Shown in pieces: positions 15,155 to 20,382 of a stretch of 20,382 nucleotides of DNA. The translations under genes and the position numbers were made by a program. Source of the DNA: an uncultured Sediminicola sp. (lineage in GTDB: Bacteria; Bacteroidota; Bacteroidia; Flavobacteriales; Flavobacteriaceae); assembly GCA_938039345.1 (NCBI GenBank), contig CALHVB010000076.1, positions 1 through 20,382 on the forward strand, in the 5' to 3' direction. How positions within the stretch are numbered: the stretch's first letter is position 1; every line of letters starts with the position of its first letter. Below the pieces are notes generated by a model, which saw only the letters and a program-made list of their open reading frames with translations, had not been told where the DNA came from and ran no database searches.

Positions 15155-15810
15155 AACAGAACCTTATTATAGAAAAAACAATAGCCTTTGTAAAAGAAAC
15201 TTTAAAAGGGGCAGAAGGCGGACACGATTGGTTTCATATACTTAGAGTATACAATAATGCAAACCTCATTGCTAAAGGAGAAGAAGTAGATTCTTTTATT
15301 GTACAATTAGGTGCCTTATTGCACGATATTGCCGATGCTAAATTTTATGACGGAGATGAAACTATAGGACCTAAATTAGCTAGTGAGTTTTTAAAAAAGT
15401 TAAATGTAGATGCTGCTGTAATTGTGCATGTAGTAAATATTATTAATAATATCTCTTACAAGTCTAGCTTAGAAAATAAGTCTAAAAAATTTACATCTAA
15501 AGAGTTAGAAGTAGTGCAAGATGCAGATAGGTTAGATGCTATTGGTGCTATTGGTATAGCAAGAGCTTTTAATTATGGAGGGTTTAAAAATAGAGCGCTT
15601 TATAATCCAGAAATTACTCCAAATTTAAATATGACTAAGGAGGAGTATAAAAAATCTACTGCACCAACAATTAATCATTTTTACGAGAAATTATTATTGT
15701 TAAAAGATAAAATGAATACTGTAACTGGAATTAAATTAGCAGAAGAACGCCATCAATTTATGCAACAGTATTTAGAACATTTTTACAAAGAATGGGAGGG
15801 TAAAGCTTAA
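15151..15810 (+). CDS. HD domain phosphohydrolase
   Basis: The product is 219 aa. The HD-superfamily metal residues are visible: H25 and H29 (GGHDWFHILRV), H58-D59 (GALLHDIAD) and D124/D126 (VVQDADRLDAIGAIGIARAF). The pattern matches the YedJ/YpgQ-like group of predicted nucleotide or phosphate-ester hydrolases, soluble in the cytosol. The specific substrate cannot be told. It overlaps plsC by 4 nt, and its stop overlaps the convergent HxlR gene by 4 nt. Confidence 0.88.
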   Translation: MKQNLIIEKTIAFVKETLKGAEGGHDWFHILRVYNNANLIAKGEEVDSFIVQLGALLHDIADAKFYDGDETIGPKLASEFLKKLNVDAAVIVHVVNIINNISYKSSLENKSKKFTSKELEVVQDADRLDAIGAIGIARAFNYGGFKNRALYNPEITPNLNMTKEEYKKSTAPTINHFYEKLLLLKDKMNTVTGIKLAEERHQFMQQYLEHFYKEWEGKA

Positions 15811-16142
15811 CTTTTTTTACCAGCCATTTTAGCAACTCTGCTATCTCCAAATATTTTTATTTGCTCTATTATAGGAAATATTCCTTTTCCGAATGTTGTA
15901 ATAGAATATTCTACCTTAGGAGGAATTGTATTGTAAGCTTTTCTATGAATAACTTCATATGCAACTAAAACCTTGAGTTCCTGAATAAGCATTTTTTCAC
16001 TAATTGCAGGAATACTTCTTTTTAATACACCAAATCGTATTGTATTTTCTCCTATTTCATTAATAATTTGTAGGCGCCATTTGCCTCCTATTATTTTTAA
16101 AGCTTCACTTACAGGGCATATTTCTTGTTCTATTGTAGACAT
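15807..16142 (-). CDS. HxlR-family winged-helix regulator with an N-terminal cysteine
   Basis: The product is 111 aa, typical for HxlR (MarR-like dimer). The signature CPVSEALKIIGGKWRLQI (9-26) holds C9, the position where YodB/CatR/HypR-type HxlR proteins carry their redox-sensing cysteine. The recognition helix lies around KRSIPAISEKMLIQELKVL, and the wing around VEYSITTFGKGI. It is divergent from the DsbA-like gene; the 84-nt gap between the two starts contains a perfect 8-4-8 palindrome. It most likely represses its neighbour and perhaps itself, responding to thiol oxidation or electrophiles (inference from family and context). Confidence 0.93.
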   Translation of the reverse strand: MSTIEQEICPVSEALKIIGGKWRLQIINEIGENTIRFGVLKRSIPAISEKMLIQELKVLVAYEVIHRKAYNTIPPKVEYSITTFGKGIFPIIEQIKIFGDSRVAKMAGKKS

Positions 16143-16169
16143 AAATATTAAATTTTAATAAAACATTTA

Positions 16170-16189
16170 TACCTACCAAAAGGTAGGTA
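16170..16189. promoter_or_regulatory. HxlR operator palindrome
   Basis: TACCTACC (16170-16177), spacer AAAA, GGTAGGTA (16182-16189) is a perfect inverted repeat. It ends one base before the TTG of the DsbA-like promoter and covers a minus-strand -7-like TACCTTTTG for hxlR. Binding would block both directions. Confidence 0.8.
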
Positions 16190-16190
16190 C

Positions 16191-16221
16191 TTGATAAATA
16201 TACTGTATTATTATAGCTTTG
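16191..16221 (+). promoter_or_regulatory. promoter of the DsbA-like gene
   Basis: TTG at 16191-16193 and TAGCTTTG at 16214-16221 are separated by 20 nt, matching the Bacteroidota -33/-7 arrangement. The -7 box ends 5 nt before ATG 16227, so the mRNA is leaderless or nearly so. Confidence 0.7.
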
Positions 16222-16226
16222 TTAAT

Positions 16227-16868
16227 ATGAATAAAACTAAAATTATATACTATACAGATGTTTTATGTGGTTGGTGTTATGGATTTGGTCCTGTAATTTC
16301 AAAAATATATAATGAGTATCATAAAGAAATAGATTTTACACTTGTTAGCGGAGGGCTTTTTATTGGGAAAGAAGCAGGCTTAATTAATGAGGTTGCTCCG
16401 CATATTAAACAAGGCGCTTATAAAAGTGTAGAGAATTTAACAGGAGTTACTTTTGGAGAAGCATTTTTAAAGGGTCCGTTAGAGGATGGGGAAATGGTAT
16501 TAAACTCTGTGCCACCTGCTATGGCTTTATGTATTATAAAAGAATATATGCCAGAAAAGGTTTTTGAGTTTGCAGATATTTTACATAAAGCGGTATACTT
16601 TGATGGAATGCACCCTGAAGAAATTACTGCTTATGGAACTTATGCTGAAAAAATTGGATTTAACTCAAAGGATTTTATCACCAAGATGAAAGAGGTAGCG
16701 TATTATAATAAAGCTTATAAAGATTTTTTATTTTATAATTCACAACACATACATGGCTTTCCAACTCTAATTTTAGAAAAGGGAAATGAAAAAATAGCAT
16801 TAACCAGAGGTTATGCTTCGTATGAAGTTTTAAAAAATCATTTAGATTCCTATTTAATAGAAAAATAA
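16227..16868 (+). CDS. cytosolic DsbA-family CGWC thioredoxin-fold protein
   Basis: The product is 213 aa from ATG 16227. An upstream TTG frame start at 16191 is the promoter -33 element and is rejected. The redox motif C14-G-W-C17 follows the first beta strand (IIYYTDVLCGWCYGF). A helical insertion fills about 45-150, and the cis-Pro motif is HGFPTLIL. No signal peptide is present, so unlike DsbA proper it acts in the cytosol, as FrnE-like oxidoreductases do. Its promoter is controlled by the adjacent HxlR operator. It likely handles thiol-disulfide exchange or a glutathione/bacillithiol-linked conversion; the substrate is unknown. It ends before a bidirectional terminator at 16888-16923. 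Confidence 0.88.
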   Translation: MNKTKIIYYTDVLCGWCYGFGPVISKIYNEYHKEIDFTLVSGGLFIGKEAGLINEVAPHIKQGAYKSVENLTGVTFGEAFLKGPLEDGEMVLNSVPPAMALCIIKEYMPEKVFEFADILHKAVYFDGMHPEEITAYGTYAEKIGFNSKDFITKMKEVAYYNKAYKDFLFYNSQHIHGFPTLILEKGNEKIALTRGYASYEVLKNHLDSYLIEK

Positions 16869-16887
16869 CTTTAGTTAGGTTAAAAAT

Positions 16888-16923
16888 AAAAAGATGCTTC
16901 GTAACACGAAGCATCTTTTTTTA
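16888..16923. terminator. bidirectional rho-independent terminator
   Basis: A 14-bp perfect stem (AAAAAGATGCTTCG at 16888-16901 with CGAAGCATCTTTTT at 16907-16920) surrounds a TAACA loop. A T run on + and a T run on minus serve the DsbA-like gene and aqpZ together. Confidence 0.93.
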
Positions 16924-16944
16924 CTTTTATATTTAAGGCTTAGT

Positions 16945-17631
16945 CTAGTCGTTTTCAGGAGATATAAACTTGTATACAATTCCTGCTATAATTGCACCAA
17001 TAATCGGAGCTACCCAAAACAACCACAATTGTTCTACTGCCCATCCGCCAGCAAATAATGCCTGGCTAGTACTTCTTGCAGGGTTTACAGAGGTATTGGT
17101 AACAGGGATACTAATTAAGTGTATCAGTGTTAGTCCAAGACCTATAGCTAAGCCAGCAAAACCTTTAGGGGCTTTGGAGTGTGTAGCACCTAGTATAATA
17201 ATTAGAAACATAAAGGTCATAGCAATTTCTGTAACTAAGGCAGAAACCATTCCGTAGCCATCAGGAGAATGTTCTCCGTAACCGTTAGCTGCAAAGCCAC
17301 CAATTTCAAATCCAGGTTTTCCGCTAGCAATAAGGTATAATATACCCGCACCAGCAATACCTCCTAGTACTTGTGCAATAATGTAGGGAATTAATTCTTT
17401 GCTCTCGAATCTGCCACCCATCCACAGGCCAATAGATACTGCGGGGTTTAAATGGCAACCAGAAATATGCCCAATAGCATAGGCCATAGTTAATACAGTA
17501 AGACCAAAAGCAATAGATACACCTACAAAGCCTATTCCTAATTCTGGGTAGCCAGCAGCTAAAACTGCACTTCCACAGCCACCTAGAACAAGCCATAGTG
17601 TTCCAATAAATTCTGCAATTAATTTTTTCAT
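16945..17631 (-). CDS. aqpZ: aquaporin Z-type water channel
   Basis: The product is 228 aa with six membrane helices and two re-entrant NPA loops (N62-[12 protein letters not shown]183-[11 protein letters not shown]). Selectivity-filter residues correspond by spacing to E. coli AqpZ: F42, H171, T180 and R186 (H-T distance 9, T-R distance 6). A His at the filter predicts water selectivity rather than glycerol transport. An imperfect -7 box (TATATTTA) lies on the minus strand at 17667-17674. A GTAAAAA-GAA-TTTTTAC hairpin is just upstream at 17686-17702. It shares its terminator with the convergent DsbA-like gene. Confidence 0.95.
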   Translation of the reverse strand: MKKLIAEFIGTLWLVLGGCGSAVLAAGYPELGIGFVGVSIAFGLTVLTMAYAIGHISGCHLNPAVSIGLWMGGRFESKELIPYIIAQVLGGIAGAGILYLIASGKPGFEIGGFAANGYGEHSPDGYGMVSALVTEIAMTFMFLIIILGATHSKAPKGFAGLAIGLGLTLIHLISIPVTNTSVNPARSTSQALFAGGWAVEQLWLFWVAPIIGAIIAGIVYKFISPEND

Positions 17632-17753
17632 GTTTATTATTTTTATAGTTATTAAATGGTTAGTAGTAAATATAATGAAATTAACGTAAAAAGAATTTTT
17701 ACACTTTGTAGGTAATCGTTAAGTGTTTTTAATTGGAGATTGTAGAATATATA

Positions 17754-18446
17754 TTATTTATCCTCGTACGGACAGGAAGAAAAATAAGATTGTAAATTAA
17801 AGTTGCGGTCTTTAAATTTTTCGGGAAGTATTTTAAAATGCTGAATACGATCTATTCTAAAAGCTCTATACTCATTTCTTAGGTGGCACCATGCTATAAG
17901 AATCCATTTGTTTACCGTAGAATAAAAAGCGTAAGGTTCTATTTTTCGAAACGAAATATTAGTGTCATTTGCCTTTTTATAATTTATCTCTACGTAATTA
18001 AAGTTGGTAATGGCCAATTGTATTTCTGAAAGTGCATTACTGGCAATGTTTTCTTTTTTAAAATTAAAAACATGAATTTTTTTACTTAAAGATTCGCTTT
18101 TTGCCTGAATAGAGGTTCTAAAGACCGATTTAATCTTGGTCATGGCCTCTTCAAAATCTGTTACAAAAGAAGAATCGTTACTTAAGTTTACTAGGTGTTC
18201 TGCAGTAATTAAAGCATTAGCTTGTTTTTCTGTAAATTGTACAGGAGCTACGGTATAGCCATCCATTAAGGAGTAGCCTCTGCCTTCTATTGTAATTATA
18301 GGAACTCCTCCTTCTTCTAATTTTCTTATATCTCGGTATATCGTTCTTACGCTAACATCAAATTTATGAGCAAGCTCTGTTGCTGTTAAAATTCGTTTAG
18401 ATTTTAGCAGTGTAAGTATTGCTATGATTCTGGATAACTGAGACAT
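17754..18446 (-). CDS. YafY-type HTH/WYL domain transcriptional regulator
   Basis: The product is 230 aa from ATG 18446 (MSQLSRIIAIL). An upstream TTG at 18464 is rejected because the conserved helix begins right after the ATG and a -7-like TATCTTCG covers the TTG. The N-terminal HTH_11 domain (about 1-55) carries TATELAHKFDVSVRTIYRDIRKLEEGGVP. The WYL domain (about 130-205) includes KIEPYAFYSTVNKWILIAWC and the following YRAFRIDRI. WYL domains sense small ligands or nucleic acids. It lies 77 nt downstream of the VOC gene on the same strand. Regulator/VOC pairs of this kind recur in Bacteroidota, and control of the VOC promoter is likely. Confidence 0.9.
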   Translation of the reverse strand: MSQLSRIIAILTLLKSKRILTATELAHKFDVSVRTIYRDIRKLEEGGVPIITIEGRGYSLMDGYTVAPVQFTEKQANALITAEHLVNLSNDSSFVTDFEEAMTKIKSVFRTSIQAKSESLSKKIHVFNFKKENIASNALSEIQLAITNFNYVEINYKKANDTNISFRKIEPYAFYSTVNKWILIAWCHLRNEYRAFRIDRIQHFKILPEKFKDRNFNLQSYFSSCPYEDK

Positions 18447-18523
18447 ATATAACGAAGATAGCAAACCCCATTAAGATTTGCTACCTAATGTTTTCTTTGG
18501 TAAATACTTGTGAAACTTATAGA

Positions 18524-18895
18524 CTAAGCCATAGAATGTAAGGCTACTTTATTACCTTCGGTATCTAAGAACTGAGCAATAAAACCATTTTCTTCTATAT
18601 CTGTTTTTGGCATTATTATTTTGCCTCCGGCAGCTTCTACTTTGTTTAAAGTAATATTAAGATCATCGCCTCCGTTTAAGTAAACTGTTGAACCGTCTGT
18701 ACTAGGTTTTACCCCTTCCATTTGAACAATGGCTCCACCAATACATTTCTTCTCCATATCATAAGGGAAAACACCATATTTCATGTTTGGCATATGGTGA
18801 TCTATAATGTCTTCTCCTATGATTGTAGCATAAAACGTTTTTGCTCTTTCGTAATCTGTTACAGGAATCTCGAACCAATTAATTGCATTTGTCAT
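18524..18895 (-). CDS. VOC-superfamily (glyoxalase/bleomycin-resistance-like) protein
   Basis: The product is 123 aa, the size of single VOC-fold proteins. Two beta-alpha-beta-beta-beta halves are visible: NAINWFEIPVTDYERAKTFY at the start, and about 68-123 with NITLNKVEAAGGKIIMPKTD and QFLDTEGNKVALHS. The first half matches the many PhnB/lactoylglutathione lyase-like proteins of unknown substrate. A -7 box TAATTTTG lies on the minus strand at 18925-18932, 29 nt before the ATG. The WYL regulator gene follows. Confidence 0.88.
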   Translation of the reverse strand: MTNAINWFEIPVTDYERAKTFYATIIGEDIIDHHMPNMKYGVFPYDMEKKCIGGAIVQMEGVKPSTDGSTVYLNGGDDLNITLNKVEAAGGKIIMPKTDIEENGFIAQFLDTEGNKVALHSMA

Positions 18896-18924
18896 TTTTT
18901 TAAAGTTTTATATTAGACGTATTG

Positions 18925-18957
18925 CAAAATTAATTCGAGGAAGTGTCGTAACATGTC
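18925..18957 (-). promoter_or_regulatory. VOC gene promoter with GACA direct repeats
   Basis: The -7 box TAATTTTG is at 18925-18932. Upstream on the minus strand GACA occurs twice, 10 bp apart (18944-18947 and 18954-18957, read TGTC on +), one helical turn. This could be where the neighbouring WYL regulator binds. Confidence 0.4.
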
Positions 18958-18969
18958 AGGGGTTAAAAA

Positions 18970-20382
18970 CTAATTCTTTTTATTGTTTTTCATTAGTTCT
19001 TCTACAGTCCAATAAGTATCTCTATCCTTATTTTGGTTTCTAATCATTTTAACTTTCCATTCAGGAACATGACCAGCATCATTAAGTTCTGTTCTAATAT
19101 AAGTTAAGACATCTGATATCCATTTATTATCCTGATGTTTCATACTCATCATAACTCCAGAATATTTTTTTCCATCTATTGGTCCTGTAAGTCCATGAAG
19201 TAATATTTTAGATGTAATTTCGTAATTACCTGTAACCCTAGTAGAGCCAACTAATGGTGGTGCTAAATCATCCATTCCCTTGCCATCTTTTCCATGACAG
19301 GTTGCACAAATACTTTGGTAGTTTTTATAACCGCTTATAATGGCATTTTTAACTTTGCTATTTCGTAAAATATGTTTTTTCTTAAGCTGTTCTACTATTG
19401 GGGGTACATCTTTTAGAGCTTCGGTTCCCACTATCGTGATTACTTCATTTTCCGATTTTTTTTCTAAAATCTCTTTAATAATAGCTTTAGTTTTAGGTGT
19501 TTTATGTGTAGACAATGAATGTATAAGTTGTATAGGAATTTGTATGTCTGAATCGTTTTTTAAAGTACTAACAGCATTTAAAATCTGAATATTATTTTGC
19601 TTTAAATAAGGTTCAGAAATTCTTAGAGCAGCTTGTTTTACTCTTGTGTCATTATCTTTAAGAACTTCTAAAATAAGCTTTTCATCAATAACATTTAGCC
19701 CTTCCAATGTCCATAACGCGTGTAGCCTTCCTAGAGCAGATTTGCCAGATGTTGCTATCTTTTTTAATTTTGAGGCAATAGATATATCATTTTTTAAGAC
19801 GATTAATTTTTGTGCATTTATACGATACCAACCATTATCATGACTTAAGAATGGTAGTAGTTCTTTTGAAGTTTTGTCTAAAAGCTTTATTGGTTTAGAA
19901 GGTTCAATTTCATCGTGTACAATCCTGTAAATTCTACCTTTACCTATATTTTTATCTAGACCTGTTTCTTTGATAACAGATCTTAAGAAACTACCTTTTT
20001 TTGTCCAGTTACCTTCTTGAATAATGCCACGATACATATCTACAACATATAAGCAACCATCTGGCCCAGTTTTCATATCTACCGGTCTAAAATTTGGGTC
20101 TGTAGATGCCAAAAACTCTGTTTCTTTGTATGTGTTACTTAAAACTGTTTTACCATTAATATGCTCTACTTTTGCTCTACGAATTAATCTTCCTACTGGT
20201 TCAGGAATAAATAAATCGCCATACAAAGGAAGTTTGTCTCCTAAAAATATGGCTTGCCCACAGCTTGCAGTAAAATGGTTTAAAGTGCCATCTTCTCTTA
20301 AGCGCCTTAACCCTCCTTGTACATCTGGGGTGCCTATAATTGGCCATACAGAATCAAAACTTTTTTCTTTTTGTCCTTCTAA
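18970..20382 (-). CDS. PVC-type cytochrome c protein, C-terminal part (cut by the window end)
   Basis: The frame is open from the window edge (20382) to the stop at 18970-18972, so 470 residues are visible and the N-terminus is outside. An apparent start at 20226 is an internal TTG, not a true start. The visible N-terminal part is the end of a beta-propeller dehydrogenase-like domain (SVWPIIGTPDVQGGL, GPDGCLYVVDMYRG), as in PVC-type/Piru_Ver_N proteins. A HEAT-like helical region follows (about 170-340). A C-terminal cytochrome c domain has CATCH at 359-363 and a Met-rich segment (GVMMSMKH, about 409-416) offering the distal ligand. Such large secreted or periplasmic haem proteins are often near sugar or alcohol oxidation genes. 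The substrate here is unknown. Confidence 0.9.
   Translation of the reverse strand, partial: LEGQKEKSFDSVWPIIGTPDVQGGLRRLREDGTLNHFTASCGQAIFLGDKLPLYGDLFIPEPVGRLIRRAKVEHINGKTVLSNTYKETEFLASTDPNFRPVDMKTGPDGCLYVVDMYRGIIQEGNWTKKGSFLRSVIKETGLDKNIGKGRIYRIVHDEIEPSKPIKLLDKTSKELLPFLSHDNGWYRINAQKLIVLKNDISIASKLKKIATSGKSALGRLHALWTLEGLNVIDEKLILEVLKDNDTRVKQAALRISEPYLKQNNIQILNAVSTLKNDSDIQIPIQLIHSLSTHKTPKTKAIIKEILEKKSENEVITIVGTEALKDVPPIVEQLKKKHILRNSKVKNAIISGYKNYQSICATCHGKDGKGMDDLAPPLVGSTRVTGNYEITSKILLHGLTGPIDGKKYSGVMMSMKHQDNKWISDVLTYIRTELNDAGHVPEWKVKMIRNQNKDRDTYWTVEELMKNNKKN

Noticed and set aside
16191..16226. Longer start (TTG 16191) for the DsbA-like gene
   Set aside because: That TTG is the -33 element of its own promoter, and the -7 box lies inside the extension.
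16970..17257. 95-codon + strand frame opposite aqpZ
   Set aside because: It is antisense to a well-supported aquaporin with both NPA motifs, and its composition mirrors that gene.
17686..17702. GTAAAAA-GAA-TTTTTAC hairpin between aqpZ and the WYL regulator
   Set aside because: The AT-only stem with a 3-nt loop has no following T run on the minus strand. The function is undecidable, so it is not called.
18447..18464. Longer start (TTG 18464) for the WYL regulator
   Set aside because: The conserved HTH begins right after ATG 18446, and the TTG is covered by a -7-like TATCTTCG.

Overview
The window looks like a chromosomal segment of a marine-type member of the Flavobacteriaceae (Bacteroidota). 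The evidence is very low GC, lineage-typical protein families (DUF3078 barrel, DUF3109, TPR sensor kinase paired with a LytTR regulator, bacilliredoxin, HupE/UreJ_2, PVC-type cytochrome), and repeated promoter -7 boxes of the Bacteroidota form TAnnTTTG in place of Shine-Dalgarno sequences. I see no tRNA, rRNA, CRISPR array or intact insertion sequence.

Layout. (1) 1-1437: a secreted DUF3078 protein with a strong terminator, then a 424-nt gap holding a possible 31-aa membrane peptide, a hairpin over its start and a second terminator. (2) 1438-5031, minus strand: class Ia ribonucleotide reductase in the order nrdB then nrdA, separated by a 129-nt gap with a terminator-like hairpin. (3) 5032-6169: a 1.1-kb gap without a conventional gene. 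It holds a structured or decayed stretch (about 5230-5610), a likely 49-codon exported mini-protein (5724-5873, minus) and, just upstream of that, an interrupted reading frame (5879-6139, minus). (4) 6170-8837: LytTR response regulator plus a TPR/His_kinase sensor, adjacent and divergent from the mini-protein. (5) 8827-12344: DUF3109 protein, MarC membrane protein, a small two-helix protein, an S41 protease and dCMP deaminase. (6) 12472-13803, minus: TerB/DnaJ co-chaperone followed by a HupE/UreJ-like membrane protein. (7) 13940-15810: bacilliredoxin, a PlsC acyltransferase and an HD hydrolase. (8) 15807-16868: a divergent HxlR regulator and cytosolic CGWC DsbA-like protein around a perfect operator palindrome. 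(9) 16945-18895, minus: aquaporin Z, a WYL/YafY regulator and a VOC protein. (10) 18970-20382, minus: the C-terminal part of a large PVC-type cytochrome c protein that runs off the window.

Functional themes. nrdBA and dCMP deaminase both feed DNA precursor synthesis, although they sit in separate operons. Bacilliredoxin and the HxlR/DsbA pair suggest thiol redox handling. The most unusual part is the non-genic block in front of the two-component system. The clearest regulatory logic in the sequence is the HxlR operator, which abuts the -33 element of the DsbA-like gene.
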